Under the pieces are notes generated by a model, which saw nothing but the letters and a program-made list of their open reading frames with translations, ran no database searches and was not told the DNA's origin. Positions 24,606 to 33,912 of a DNA stretch of 64,000 nucleotides are shown here, piece after piece. Made by a program: the position numbers and the translations under genes. Origin of the DNA: Gottfriedia solisilvae (GTDB lineage Bacteria; Bacillota; Bacilli; Bacillales; Bacillaceae_G); NCBI RefSeq assembly GCF_002128405.1, contig NZ_NETJ01000003.1:310001-374000 (forward strand), read 5' to 3'. The stretch's first letter is position 1; the number at the start of each line of letters is the position of its first letter.

Positions 24606-25868
24606 TTGAATACAAAAAAAGTTCATTACGCGTGGATCATTCTCATTGTTACTTTTTTATCTGTAATTGTAGCGGCAGTAACGAATACCATGTCAGGTGT
24701 GATGATGATTCCTTTCGAGGAAGAATTCGGTTGGAGTAGAGCGTCTATATCTGGTGCATTCGCCATCTGTATTACCCTTGTAGGATTTTCAGGTCCATTT
24801 GTTGCAGGGCTATTTCAAAAATTTACTGTTCGAAAAGTATTGTTAATTGGAATGGGAACATTATTATTAGCTTTATTGTTAACAACTTTCATGACCAAAA
24901 TTTGGCATTTATATATCATATGGGGTGTAATAATTGGCTTGAGTGCAGGTGCGTTTTTAACAGTACTTAATACATATGTTGCAACAACTTGGTTTGAAGA
25001 AAAACGTGGTTTAGCTCTAGGACTTTTAACATCAAGTTCAGCAGCGGGGCAACTTATATTTTTACCATTGTTAGCATATGTGGTAGGAAACTTTTCATGG
25101 AGAAGTGCTATATTAACAATTTTTGTATTTGGTCTATTTATCTATTTATGTATTTGGATCTTTATGAAGAATGATCCTGCAGATGTAGGTGTATTACCGC
25201 TTGGTGCAAAAGTACGTAACCAATTAAACATCAATCCTGTTAACCCAATTAAAGCAGCATTTGATGGTTTAAAACTTGGCGTGAAATCTAAAGTATTTTG
25301 GTTACTAGCTGGTAGCTTTTTTATCTGTGGATTTTCAACAAGTGGATTAATTGGAACACATTTTATCTCACTTTGTATCGGCTATGGTTATAAAGAAGTT
25401 ACGGCGGCAAGTTTATTAGCATTTATGGGGATTTTTAATATTATAGGTACAACACTTTCAGGTTATTTCTCAGATCGACTCGACAATCGGTGGTTACTAT
25501 TTTGGTACTATGGTTTAAGAGGCTTGTCCTTACTTGTGTTACCGTTTGCTTTATCTACAAATTCTGTCTTCTATTTAGCCGCTTTTGCAATATTTTATGG
25601 TCTTGACTGGATTGCTACAGTACCACCTACCATTAAATTAGCGACAGATCATTTTGGAAAGGATAAAGTTGGTGTCATCTATGGCTGGATTTATTCGGCA
25701 CATCAATTAGGTGCTGGTGCGGCAGCATATGGTGGTGGCCTTGCTTATTCATGGTTTAATGCATATCAATCAATCTTTTTTGCTGCGGGTATTTTCTGTA
25801 TCATTGCGACATTATTTGTTTTAAACATCAAAAGAAAGACTGTTATAGACCAAAATTTATCTGCTTAA
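24606..25868 (+). CDS. MFS transporter (oxalate/formate antiporter or monocarboxylate-type)
   Basis: A major facilitator of about 420 residues with twelve hydrophobic segments. WSRASISGAFAICITLVGFSGP and the cytoplasmic loops YSDRLDNRW-like and RKVLLIGMG match the OFA/monocarboxylate branch. ATG 24600 lies directly against AGGAGGA, whereas TTG 24606 has a normal six-base spacing and yields MNTKKVHYAWIIL, a typical start for this branch, so I use TTG. Substrate is probably an organic acid but unproved. It lies between a HAD phosphatase and a phosphotransferase-like gene, without an obvious pathway. Confidence 0.85.
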   Translation: MNTKKVHYAWIILIVTFLSVIVAAVTNTMSGVMMIPFEEEFGWSRASISGAFAICITLVGFSGPFVAGLFQKFTVRKVLLIGMGTLLLALLLTTFMTKIWHLYIIWGVIIGLSAGAFLTVLNTYVATTWFEEKRGLALGLLTSSSAAGQLIFLPLLAYVVGNFSWRSAILTIFVFGLFIYLCIWIFMKNDPADVGVLPLGAKVRNQLNINPVNPIKAAFDGLKLGVKSKVFWLLAGSFFICGFSTSGLIGTHFISLCIGYGYKEVTAASLLAFMGIFNIIGTTLSGYFSDRLDNRWLLFWYYGLRGLSLLVLPFALSTNSVFYLAAFAIFYGLDWIATVPPTIKLATDHFGKDKVGVIYGWIYSAHQLGAGAAAYGGGLAYSWFNAYQSIFFAAGIFCIIATLFVLNIKRKTVIDQNLSA

Positions 25869-25890
25869 TGTTTTTTAAAAGGGGAATCAA

Positions 25891-26841
25891 ATGACTTATT
25901 TAAATAAAATTACAAAAGAGAAATATCGAATCATGAAGGATAAGAATTGTTATTGGGAAGGTAAAATAAAAAAAATAGCAAGTAATGAAAAATTAGAATA
26001 TAACAATCTAACACGATTTACATATGGTGGAAATATTGTTTTTAGTGTCGACGGAAAGCTAGTCATTAAACTATTCCCTGCATATGTGAATGATGAATTT
26101 ATAAAAGAAAAGGCAGTACTAGAACATTTAAATCAACAACAACTTTCTGTAGAAATTCCAAAAATACATTCAACCGGACAATTTGAGGGTTGGAATTACA
26201 TCATCATGACCGAACTCAAAGGTACTTTATTAATTGATATTTTTGATATCTTATCTATTGAGGAAAAAGCACAAATCGCTAAAGATTTAGGGGAACTGAT
26301 CAAAGAGGTTCATTCAGCAACTATTACTAGTGATAATAATGAACAAACTGCCTGGAATCATTTTATGAATGCGCAGTATGAAAATTTAGCCAAACATCAT
26401 AAACAGAATGAATTAAATGAACATTTTCAAAATCAACTGTCTGAATATGTCAAATTAGAAACGTTAAAGAGCTCAAATCAACTTGTCTTATTAACAGGTG
26501 AGTATACGCCGTTTAACTTAATCATGAATAAAGAAAATGGTATGTGGAAATTTACTGGTTTAATTGATTTTGCTGATTGTTTTGTAGGTAATTCAACATA
26601 TGATTTACTCGGTCCAATCGCATTTATGTTTTATCCGAACAAAGGCTTAAATCGAATGTTTTTAGAAAGCTACGGTTATAAACCTGAAGAGTTAAACGAT
26701 GGATTTCAAAAGGAATTACTGACATATTTATTACTTCATCGCTTTAGCAATATTTCCTACTATCAACAAAAATCTGAATCTGCAAAGAATGCACAAAGCT
26801 TTGAAGAGCTTGAAAAGATTATCTTTAATTTTGAAGTTTAA
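25891..26841 (+). CDS. Aminoglycoside-phosphotransferase-like protein with altered catalytic loop
   Basis: A 316-residue protein of the APH/choline-kinase fold. The N-lobe Lys is in GKLVIKLFP, the hinge in YIIMTELKGTLL, and the metal-binding DFx block in GLIDFADCFVG. The catalytic loop, usually HGDxxxxN, reads LLTGEYTPFNLIM, with Thr-Gly-Glu in place of His-Gly-Asp while the Asn is kept. Glu may replace the catalytic Asp or the protein may have weak or no kinase activity. The ribosome site is AAAAGGGGAATCAA. Aminoglycoside resistance should not be assumed from the family name. Confidence 0.78.
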   Translation: MTYLNKITKEKYRIMKDKNCYWEGKIKKIASNEKLEYNNLTRFTYGGNIVFSVDGKLVIKLFPAYVNDEFIKEKAVLEHLNQQQLSVEIPKIHSTGQFEGWNYIIMTELKGTLLIDIFDILSIEEKAQIAKDLGELIKEVHSATITSDNNEQTAWNHFMNAQYENLAKHHKQNELNEHFQNQLSEYVKLETLKSSNQLVLLTGEYTPFNLIMNKENGMWKFTGLIDFADCFVGNSTYDLLGPIAFMFYPNKGLNRMFLESYGYKPEELNDGFQKELLTYLLLHRFSNISYYQQKSESAKNAQSFEELEKIIFNFEV

Positions 26842-26882
26842 CGAGAAAATGGATCAGTTGTTCAAATAAATAAACGAACATG

Positions 26883-26917
26883 AAAGAGCCTTCAAGTAGA
26901 TGAGGGCTCTTTTTTTT
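26883..26917 (+). terminator. Terminator after the APH-like gene
   Basis: AAAGAGCC pairs with GGCTCTTT, extended inward by TCA/TGA, followed by eight T residues. It lies between converging genes. Confidence 0.85.
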
Positions 26918-26919
26918 CT

Positions 26920-27204
26920 TTATGATAATGCAATCATAAATGGATATAATTCTGCTGTCATTACTTTTAATTTAACTGCAGGGTCGTTATTCATGATTTC
27001 TTCAGCTTGTTCTCTGTTTTCTGTATGTAAAATGACAATGCCAAATTCTGCTTGTTCTGTTCTACCGGCTAATAAAACTGTTTTTTCATTGTTTAAATTT
27101 TGGAGATATAAAAAATGCTCTGAAACAATACCTCTTTCTGCTTCGGTTGAATCGTGTAAAAAGGTTGAACGGGTTGGCTTTAACACATAAATATAGTTTT
27201 CCAA
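26920..27204 (-). CDS. YciI-family protein
   Basis: A 94-residue ferredoxin-fold protein of the YciI/YCII family (YIYVLKPTRSTF at the start; VSEHFLYLQNLNNEKTVLLAGRT with the conserved His; FGIVILHTENREQAEEIMNNDPAV). The family resembles muconolactone isomerase-like or EthD-like domains, but no activity is assigned. The start is TTG with GTGAG upstream, which is weak. It is transcribed alone toward the APH-like gene. Confidence 0.85.
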   Translation of the reverse strand: MENYIYVLKPTRSTFLHDSTEAERGIVSEHFLYLQNLNNEKTVLLAGRTEQAEFGIVILHTENREQAEEIMNNDPAVKLKVMTAELYPFMIALS

Positions 27205-27289
27205 GTGAACTCACATCCAATCGTATTATATTACTAATAATATAGCATGTATTATTTGAGTTTTGTGAATATTAGGAGGAGACCAGCTG

Positions 27290-28063
27290 ATGAAGAAATT
27301 AATATTAGAAAAACTGAAACAAATAGAAGTTGAACATAATGTGAAGGTTTTATTTGCTGTTGAATCAGGTAGTAGAGCATGGGGATTTCCTTCCAAAGAT
27401 AGTGATTTTGATGTTAGGTTTGTATATGTACATGAAAAGGATTGGTATGTAAGTATTGATCAAAAGCGAGATGTTATTGAGTATCCGATAAATGAGATGC
27501 TTGATATTAGTGGTTGGGACGTTCGGAAAGCATTACAATTATTTGCAAAGTCAAATCCTGCATTACTAGAGTGGCTTAGATCGCCAATTGTTTATTATGA
27601 TCAACTCACACTTTCAGAGGATTTACGAAGTATTGGAAATGAGATTCTTTCTAAGAAAGCATGTATTTACCATTATCTTCATATGGCAAGAGGAAATTAC
27701 CGAGATTATTTGCAGCATGAAGAAGTGAAAATTAAGAAATACTTTTATGTATTACGTCCATTACTAGCATGTATGTGGATTGAAACATTTCAAGAAATTC
27801 CACCGATTTTATTTGATGAATTATTAAAAATCGATGGGTTGGATGAATTATTTTTAACGGAAGTAATGGCGTTATTAGAGCGTAAGAAACAAGGTGAAGA
27901 GCTAGATTTAGAACCTAGAAAAAAAGTATTAAATGATTTTATTGAAGACAAGCTTACATATTTTGAGAATTATGTAAAGGGTATTAATGAATCAAATACA
28001 ATGGATATAGAACATTTAAATAAGCTATTCCGAAAAACACTTGATCAGTCTTGGGCCAAATAG
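27290..28063 (+). CDS. ycgL: YcgL-type nucleotidyltransferase
   Basis: A 257-residue protein of the COG3541 nucleotidyltransferase group to which B. subtilis YcgL belongs. VESGSRAWGFPSKDSDFDVRF near residues 22-42 gives the GSRxxG...DxD polymerase-beta active site. The remaining helical region has RGNYRDYL and KKYFYVLRPLLACMWI, typical of the family. The ribosome site is TTAGGAGGAGACCAGCTG. The family target is unknown; an RNA or small-molecule nucleotidyl transfer has been suggested by fold only. Confidence 0.88.
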   Translation: MKKLILEKLKQIEVEHNVKVLFAVESGSRAWGFPSKDSDFDVRFVYVHEKDWYVSIDQKRDVIEYPINEMLDISGWDVRKALQLFAKSNPALLEWLRSPIVYYDQLTLSEDLRSIGNEILSKKACIYHYLHMARGNYRDYLQHEEVKIKKYFYVLRPLLACMWIETFQEIPPILFDELLKIDGLDELFLTEVMALLERKKQGEELDLEPRKKVLNDFIEDKLTYFENYVKGINESNTMDIEHLNKLFRKTLDQSWAK

Positions 28064-28147
28064 GAATATTCTATTGCCATATTGGGGAAAATTTCTATGT
28101 ATTTTAACAAATATTTGAATATCAAACTGCATTGGAGTGTGAATGGA

Positions 28148-28585
28148 TTGGCAAATCTAGAAGGACTATTAAATCAGCAACTTGCTAACTGGAATGTACT
28201 TTACGTGAAACTACATAATTATCATTGGTACGTTAAAGGCCCAAACTTTTTTACTTTACATGAAAAATTTGAATTGTATTATGACGAAGCAAAGGTCATG
28301 GTAGACGAATTGGGTGAACGAATATTAACGATTGGTGCAAAGCCTATTGCTACGATTCGTGAATATTTAGAAACAGCGACAATCAAAGAAGGTAATCATA
28401 CATTTTCAGCAGAAGAAATGGTTGCAGACTTAATTAAAGATTATGAAAAAATAGTACAAGAATCTAGAGATGTTATTTCTGTAGCTGAAGAAAGTAATGA
28501 TGAAGAGACAGCAGACTTATTTTTAGGTAAAATCGCTGAAATTGAAAAAATGCTGTGGATGCTCAAGTCTTTTCTTAATAAATGA
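28148..28585 (+). CDS. Dps-family ferritin-like DNA-protection protein
   Basis: A Dps/MrgA-type miniferritin. The ferroxidase residues are in KLHNYHWYVKGPNFFTLHEKF (near residues 22-42) and YYDEAKVMVDELGERI, the standard His...Asp/Glu arrangement at the dimer interface. It should oxidise and store iron with peroxide and may coat DNA. The open frame extends to TTG 28082, but GGAGTG eight bases before TTG 28148 gives MANLEGLLNQQLANWN and a 145-residue protein, the usual Dps length. I saw no PerR box upstream. Confidence 0.9.
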   Translation: MANLEGLLNQQLANWNVLYVKLHNYHWYVKGPNFFTLHEKFELYYDEAKVMVDELGERILTIGAKPIATIREYLETATIKEGNHTFSAEEMVADLIKDYEKIVQESRDVISVAEESNDEETADLFLGKIAEIEKMLWMLKSFLNK

Positions 28586-28600
28586 ATAAATATTAATTTG

Positions 28601-28644
28601 GATGGGTTGGAACACAAAAAGTGTTTACCAACCCATCTTTTTTT
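28601..28644 (+). terminator. Terminator after dps
   Basis: GATGGGTTGG pairs with CCAACCCATC, extended inward by AACAC/GTGTT, then seven T residues. Confidence 0.93.
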
Positions 28645-28764
28645 ATTTGTAAAATATGCTTTTGAAATCGTGTGATTACTGTATGAATCCTTTGTTTTAA
28701 AAGGTTTTTTAATTTATTCGAAAGAATCCTTTTGAAAAAAATGAAAAAATAGGTAAAAAATAAA

Positions 28765-28798
28765 TTGTATAATTATTAATAGTTAAGTATAATTATAC
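28765..28798 (+). promoter_or_regulatory. arg promoter overlapped by two ARG-box-like sites
   Basis: TTGTAT (28765-28770) and TATAAT (28788-28793) with a 17-base spacer form a sigma-A promoter. GTATAATTAT occurs at 28767-28776 and again at 28787-28796; the second is extended to the palindrome GTATAATTATAC. The copies are 20 bases apart and cover -35 and -10. AhrC/ArgR boxes are AT-rich 18-bp imperfect palindromes spaced about 21 bases, so arginine-dependent repression is likely; it is inferred. Confidence 0.55.
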
Positions 28799-28841
28799 AT
28801 TATATAAATCAGGTGAGATTCCAATAAGGGGAGATGGTTAG

Positions 28842-29882
28842 ATGAATAAGGCTTTAGCAGAAACACATGTTAAAAAGAATAGCTTTAAACAAAAGTCTTC
28901 GTGGAGTATATCAAAAAATAATTATAGTCCAGTAGATTGGTCTAATTTTAAGGATAAAGATTTTCTTACAATCAGTCAGTTTTCTTCTAGTGAATTATTA
29001 TTCCTGATTGAGAAAGCATTAGAATTTAAAAACATGCAAAAGTCTGGAAAATTAATGCCTTATTTAAAAAATAAAGTGTTAGGGATGATTTTTGAAAAAA
29101 GTTCTACTAGAACACGATTGTCATTTGAAATTGCAATGAAGCAATTAGGCGGAGATGCAATATTTATGAGCAGTAAAGATTTACAGATTGGTAGAGGCGA
29201 AAGTGTGCATGATACTGCTAAAGTTATGTCGCGCTATGTTGATGGTGTGATGATTAGAGCATATTCTCATGAGATGGTCGCAGAATTTGCTGAGCATGCT
29301 TCTATACCGGTAATCAATGGGTTAACAGATTTACATCATCCGGCACAAATTATGGCTGATTTATTAACAATTTTAGAACATAAAGGTAGATTAAAAGGCT
29401 TGAAGATTAGTTATATCGGAGATGGTAATAACAATGTATGTCATTCATTAATTGAAGGCTCAGCCAAATTAGGAATTCATTTGACGATTTCCTGTCCTCC
29501 TGGATATGAACCGAATAAAGTGGTTTTGCAGTCTATGAAGCATGTGGCAAAAACGAATGGAAGTTTAATAGAGGTAGTGAATAATCCAGTGGATGGCGTA
29601 AAAGATGCAGATGTTGTTGTTACAGATGTTTGGACCAGTATGGGTCAAGAAGAAGAAACAGAAAAGCGACTGAAGATTTTTAGTTCATATCAAGTTAATG
29701 ATCAACTTTTGGAGAATGCAAAAAATGATTATTTATTTATGCATTGCCTTCCAGCCCATAGGGGTGAAGAAGTAACGGCTTCAGTAATTGATGGAAAGCA
29801 TTCTGTCGTATTTGATGAAGCTGAAAATCGTTTACATGCTCAAAAGGCGATATTGGTTGCTTTAATGGGAACAGACTTGTAA
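28842..29882 (+). CDS. argF: Ornithine carbamoyltransferase
   Basis: Condenses ornithine with carbamoyl phosphate to citrulline. The carbamoyl-phosphate loop FEKSSTRTRLSFE (near 88), HHPAQ (near 167), DVWTSMGQE and HCLPAHRGEEV are all present. At 346 residues it is longer than the usual 310-320: about 35 extra N-terminal residues (MNKALAETHVKKNSFKQKSS...) precede the normal start near DFLTISQFSS. The ribosome site GGGGAG before ATG 28842 supports the long form. It heads an argF-argG-argH operon, whereas B. subtilis keeps argF with argCJBD-carAB. An anabolic role is implied by these neighbours. Confidence 0.95.
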   Translation: MNKALAETHVKKNSFKQKSSWSISKNNYSPVDWSNFKDKDFLTISQFSSSELLFLIEKALEFKNMQKSGKLMPYLKNKVLGMIFEKSSTRTRLSFEIAMKQLGGDAIFMSSKDLQIGRGESVHDTAKVMSRYVDGVMIRAYSHEMVAEFAEHASIPVINGLTDLHHPAQIMADLLTILEHKGRLKGLKISYIGDGNNNVCHSLIEGSAKLGIHLTISCPPGYEPNKVVLQSMKHVAKTNGSLIEVVNNPVDGVKDADVVVTDVWTSMGQEEETEKRLKIFSSYQVNDQLLENAKNDYLFMHCLPAHRGEEVTASVIDGKHSVVFDEAENRLHAQKAILVALMGTDL

Positions 29883-29906
29883 TTACATTTTAGGGGGAAA
29901 AGAAAA

Positions 29907-31121
29907 ATGGAAAAAGAAAAAATAGTTTTAGCATATTCAGGTGGATTAGATACTTCAGTATGTATTAAATGGTTACAAGATAAATACCAGTACGATGTAA
30001 TTGCCCTATGTTTAGATTTAGGAGAAGGAAAAGATGTGGAATTCGTACGACAAAAAGCATTAGATTTAGGTGCTATTAAATCCTATATGATTGATGCAAA
30101 AGAACTTTTTGCGTCAGATTATCTGTTACCAGCATTAAAAGCGAATGCATTATATGAAGGGAAGTATCCTTTATCTTCTGCGTTATCTAGACCATTAATC
30201 GCCAAGTTATTAGTGGATGTTGCAAAACAAGAGGGGGCAGTAGCAGTAGCACATGGATGTACTGGTAAAGGTAATGATCAAGTGCGATTTGAAGTTTCTG
30301 TAATGGCTTTAGACCCAACATTAAAGGTCGTTGCACCAGTAAGAGAATGGGGAATGACTCGAGACGAAGAAATTGAATATGCAAATGAAAATGGCGTGCC
30401 AATTCCAGTAGATTTAGACAATCCTTTTTCAATTGATGCAAATATTTGGGGAAGAGCATGTGAGGCAGGTGTACTTGAAAATCCATGGAATGAAGCGCCA
30501 GAGGAAGCTTTTGCATGGACGAATAGTATAGAGCAATCATCAGATTCACCCGAATATGTGGAGATTGAATTTGTAAAAGGGAAGCCAGTTGCGTTAAACG
30601 GTCATTCATTAGATTTAGTAAGTTTAATTGAAGAGTTAAATCATATAGGTGGAAAGCATGGGGTTGGAAGAATCGATCATATCGAAAATAGATTAGTAGG
30701 AATAAAATCTCGTGAAGTCTATGAAAATCCAGCTGCTCTTATTTTAATTAATGCCCATAAAGAGTTAGAGTTTCTTACACTACCTCGTGAAGTAACAAAT
30801 TTTAAAGTTAATATTGAACAACAGTTTTCAAAATCACTTTACGATGGTTTATGGTATTCACCTTTAATGCAGGCATTAGATGCATTTATTAATACAACTC
30901 AAGAAACTGTTACTGGTACTGTACGCGTTAAATTGTATAAAGGAAATCATAACGTAGTTGGTAGAAAGTCAGATTACAGTTTATATAATGAAGAACTTGC
31001 AACATATTCAAAAGGAGATCTTTTTGATCATCAAGCAGCAATCGGTTTTATTAAGCTTTGGGGCTTACCGACAAAAGTATTTAGTGAAGTAACAAATCAA
31101 AAAACAGTTTTCGTAAAATAA
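29907..31121 (+). CDS. argG: Argininosuccinate synthase
   Basis: Joins citrulline and aspartate with ATP to give argininosuccinate. The 404 residues match the family. The ATP pyrophosphatase loop [11 protein letters not shown] is at residues 8-18, [15 protein letters not shown] near 115 binds citrulline/aspartate, and [10 protein letters not shown] lies near 271. It starts 24 bases after argF with TTAGGGGGAAAAGAAAA as ribosome site, and argH follows 19 bases later. All three steps from ornithine to arginine are thus in one transcript. Confidence 0.97.
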   Translation: MEKEKIVLAYSGGLDTSVCIKWLQDKYQYDVIALCLDLGEGKDVEFVRQKALDLGAIKSYMIDAKELFASDYLLPALKANALYEGKYPLSSALSRPLIAKLLVDVAKQEGAVAVAHGCTGKGNDQVRFEVSVMALDPTLKVVAPVREWGMTRDEEIEYANENGVPIPVDLDNPFSIDANIWGRACEAGVLENPWNEAPEEAFAWTNSIEQSSDSPEYVEIEFVKGKPVALNGHSLDLVSLIEELNHIGGKHGVGRIDHIENRLVGIKSREVYENPAALILINAHKELEFLTLPREVTNFKVNIEQQFSKSLYDGLWYSPLMQALDAFINTTQETVTGTVRVKLYKGNHNVVGRKSDYSLYNEELATYSKGDLFDHQAAIGFIKLWGLPTKVFSEVTNQKTVFVK

Positions 31122-31140
31122 TCGTTTTAGGGAGGCCATC

Positions 31141-32520
31141 ATGTCAAAGCTTTGGGGTGGACGTTTTACAAAGGATACAAATAAGTTAGTAGAAGAATTT
31201 ACAGCTTCAATTCAATTTGATCAAGTCATGGCAAGTGAAGATATTGCAGGAAGTATTGCACACGCTACGATGCTTGGGGAATGTGGAATTATTGATCAGA
31301 GCGATGCTGAGTTAATTATTAAAGGATTAAATAAATTATTAGTTAAAATTGAAAATAACGAAGTACAATTTAGTGTTGAGAATGAAGATATACACATGAA
31401 TATTGAGAGTATGTTAATTGAGGAAATCGGACCTGTTGGAGGGAAATTGCATACTGGTCGTAGTCGAAATGATCAAGTTGCGACAGATATGCATTTATAC
31501 TTACGAAATAAAACTGAGTTGATTATCGGGTTAATCGAAAACGTGCAATCTATCATTGTAAAAAAGGCTAAACAGCATGTGCATACAATTATGCCTGGAT
31601 ATACTCATCTTCAACGTGCTCAACCAGTATCATTTGCACATCATCTTCTAGCATATTTTTGGATGCTTGAACGAGATAAGGGGCGTTATAAAGATAGTTT
31701 AAAACGCATCAATATATCACCTTTAGGAGCGGGAGCTTTAGCCGGTACAACATTTCCAATTAATCGTAAGCGAACTGCTGATTTACTAGGGTTCTCTGAT
31801 ATTTATTTAAACAGTTTAGATGCTGTTAGTGATCGTGATTTCATTGTAGAGTTCCTTTCGCATTCAGCTCTATTAATGTCACATATTTCTAGATTATCAG
31901 AGGAACTTGTTATTTGGTCTAGTCAAGAATTCCAATTTGTTGAGCTTGATGATGCGTTTTGTACCGGTTCTAGTATCATGCCTCAAAAGAAAAATCCTGA
32001 TGTTCCCGAATTATTACGTGGAAAGACAGGGCGAGTATATGGAAGCTTGATGGGCTTATTGACGGTCTTAAAAGCGTTACCGTTAGCTTATAACAAAGAT
32101 ATGCAGGAAGATAAAGAAGGTATGTTTGATACAGTTTATACGGTTGAAGGATCTTTACAACTACTATCGGGCATTATTGAATCAATGAAAGTAAATGAAA
32201 GCAAGATGTATGAGGCTGTACAAAAGGATTACTCTAATGCAACTGATCTTGCAGATTACTTAGTACGAAAAAATATTCCATTTCGACAAGCTCATGAAAT
32301 TGTCGGAAAAACAGTGCTTTATGCAATAGAAGAACAGAAATTTCTTGGGGAATTAACCATCAAAGAATACAAACAAATTAACAATGTATTTGAGTCAGAT
32401 ATTTATGATGCTTTGCATCCAAAAACAGTCATGGAAGCAAGAATTAGTGAAGGTGGTACTTCTTCTAAAGAGGTATTGAATCAACTATTTATAGCTGAAG
32501 AAAGTTTAAAAATGTCTTAA
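31141..32520 (+). CDS. argH: Argininosuccinate lyase
   Basis: Splits argininosuccinate into arginine and fumarate. The 459 residues begin [13 protein letters not shown], as is typical, and the fumarase-superfamily signature [12 protein letters not shown] is near residue 280. [12 protein letters not shown] (about 105) and the catalytic His of [11 protein letters not shown] (about 155) are intact. TAGGGAGGCCATC provides the ribosome site. It is the last gene of the operon and is followed by a duplicated terminator split by a 130-bp element. Confidence 0.97.
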   Translation: MSKLWGGRFTKDTNKLVEEFTASIQFDQVMASEDIAGSIAHATMLGECGIIDQSDAELIIKGLNKLLVKIENNEVQFSVENEDIHMNIESMLIEEIGPVGGKLHTGRSRNDQVATDMHLYLRNKTELIIGLIENVQSIIVKKAKQHVHTIMPGYTHLQRAQPVSFAHHLLAYFWMLERDKGRYKDSLKRINISPLGAGALAGTTFPINRKRTADLLGFSDIYLNSLDAVSDRDFIVEFLSHSALLMSHISRLSEELVIWSSQEFQFVELDDAFCTGSSIMPQKKNPDVPELLRGKTGRVYGSLMGLLTVLKALPLAYNKDMQEDKEGMFDTVYTVEGSLQLLSGIIESMKVNESKMYEAVQKDYSNATDLADYLVRKNIPFRQAHEIVGKTVLYAIEEQKFLGELTIKEYKQINNVFESDIYDALHPKTVMEARISEGGTSSKEVLNQLFIAEESLKMS

Positions 32521-32546
32521 TGTTTGTTATAATTAAAAATTCTTGG

Positions 32547-32575
32547 AACGTCCAATACATACAAATTGGGCGTTT
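32547..32575 (+). terminator. First copy of the argH terminator hairpin
   Basis: AACGTCCAAT pairs with ATTGGGCGTT (one G-T pair), but only three T residues follow before the inserted element begins. It duplicates the hairpin at 32737-32764. Confidence 0.6.
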
Positions 32576-32703
32576 CAGACTGTTGACAAACGCTCGCTTT
32601 CTTCGTTGCTTCGCCTGCTTGCGGTGCTCATTACCGTCAAAGGTAACTCCGCTCCTCATCCGGCTTCGCGCCTCGAAAGACAATCGTTTTCAATCAGTCT
32701 GAA
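32574..32703. repeat. 130-bp inverted-repeat-bounded element after argH
   Basis: The segment starts TTCAGACTG and ends CAGTCTGAA, perfect 9-bp inverted ends, and is much richer in G+C than its flanks (CGCTCGCTTTCTTCG, CCGCTCCTCATCCGGCTTCG). It sits between two copies of the same terminator hairpin. It has no coding capacity of note. It resembles miniature inverted-repeat elements or a REP-like unit; no other copy is present in this window. Confidence 0.6.
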
Positions 32704-32736
32704 TCTCTTAGTTTTTATAGATGATCTATAAACTTG

Positions 32737-32764
32737 AACGTCCAAAACAAATTGGGCGTTTTTT
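32737..32764 (+). terminator. Second copy of the argH terminator hairpin
   Basis: AACGTCCAA pairs with TTGGGCGTT and is followed by six T residues, so this copy is the better terminator. Confidence 0.8.
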
Positions 32765-32871
32765 ATATGGAAGCAAAGCAACGAAAATTATGATTTCTTT
32801 TAACTTCATTCATAATTTTCGTTAAAATATGCAAATACTATAAATAGTTTCTAATAAAAGGTAGGTATATT

Positions 32872-33879
32872 ATGAGTGGACAAGTGAGAAATAGCATTTT
32901 TAAGGCGTCCGAAGGTATTGCCCATGCAGTCTTTGTGATGATTGGGATTGGTTCTTTAATTGAAAGTATTGGTAAGATTTTTCATATTGAATCGTTTGCC
33001 ATCATCGGTTTATCAACAAAGCTTTTAATGGCTCCAGCAATTGGGGCAGGTATTGCAGTTCTGCTAGGGGCAAATACTTTAATCATCTTTTCAGCTATGG
33101 CTGCAGCGTTAATTGGATCAGGTGCATTAGCAATGGTTGATACAGCAATGACCATTAAAATGGGTGAACCAATAGGTGCTCTACTTGCTGCATTAGTTGC
33201 AATTTATATTGGGAAGTTAATACAAGGAAGAACGAAATTAGATTTGATGATAGTTCCATTATTTTCAATTCTTATAGCAGGTTTAGTTGGTTTATCCTTA
33301 TCCAAATGGATTTCTCCAATATTAGTCACTGCAGGGAATTTTATTAAAGAATCAACTGAAGGATATCCAATCGTTTCATCAATCGTACTAGCAGTTGTTT
33401 GGGGGATTCTAATCGTATCTCCTGCTTCTTCAGCTGCATTAGCCATTGCGCTAAATTTAGATGGCATTGCAGGAGGAGCAGCCTTAGCAGGAACAGCAGC
33501 ACAGTTTGTAGGGTTAGCTGTGATTTCAGCAAGGGAAAATGAACCTGGAAGTATTCTCGGTTTATTAATCATAACGCCTAAGCTACAACTTCCTAATGTA
33601 ACACGAAATCTTAAAATACTCATACCAACAATGGTAGCAAGTGCTGTTGCGGGTCCAGTATCTGCATTTCTATTTCATATTGAAGCGCCAAAAGAAATTG
33701 CCGGTCTAGGATTATGCGCATTAGTAGCACCAATGAATTTACTATCAACCCACGGGACGGCAAGTATCATACCAATGATTGTTACATATATTTTAGTTCC
33801 AGGTATCGTATCTTATATTGTCTATATCCTGTTAAAACAAATGAATATGATAAAAGATGGAGAATTGAAAATTAATTAG
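32872..33879 (+). CDS. Stand-alone PTS-IIC-like (PfoR-type) permease
   Basis: A 335-residue, very hydrophobic protein with about nine or ten membrane segments and conserved ALIGSGALAMVDTAMTIKMGEP, a block of the PTS_EIIC_2/PfoR-like group. No IIA or IIB domain is present in the protein or next to it, so it is not a complete PTS system. Members are known as stand-alone permease-like proteins, and PfoR was named as a regulator of perfringolysin. The cargo is unknown. TAGGTAGGTATATT is a moderate ribosome site. Confidence 0.75.
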   Translation: MSGQVRNSIFKASEGIAHAVFVMIGIGSLIESIGKIFHIESFAIIGLSTKLLMAPAIGAGIAVLLGANTLIIFSAMAAALIGSGALAMVDTAMTIKMGEPIGALLAALVAIYIGKLIQGRTKLDLMIVPLFSILIAGLVGLSLSKWISPILVTAGNFIKESTEGYPIVSSIVLAVVWGILIVSPASSAALAIALNLDGIAGGAALAGTAAQFVGLAVISARENEPGSILGLLIITPKLQLPNVTRNLKILIPTMVASAVAGPVSAFLFHIEAPKEIAGLGLCALVAPMNLLSTHGTASIIPMIVTYILVPGIVSYIVYILLKQMNMIKDGELKIN

Positions 33880-33880
33880 C

Positions 33881-33912
33881 AAAAAAGAGTATCTAAGGAT
33901 ACTCTTTTTTTG
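33881..33912 (+). terminator. Terminator after the PTS-IIC-like gene
   Basis: AAAAAAGAGTATC pairs with GATACTCTTTTTT around TAAG. The adjacent tandem repeat begins at the end of its T-run. Confidence 0.9.

Noticed and set aside
32520-32731. Three overlapping 60-64 codon frames in the region after argH
   Set aside because: They cover the duplicated terminators and the 130-bp element; no ribosome site and no protein-like pattern.
32872-33879. Complete sugar phosphotransferase system
   Set aside because: Only an IIC-like permease is present; no IIA or IIB domains or genes are nearby.
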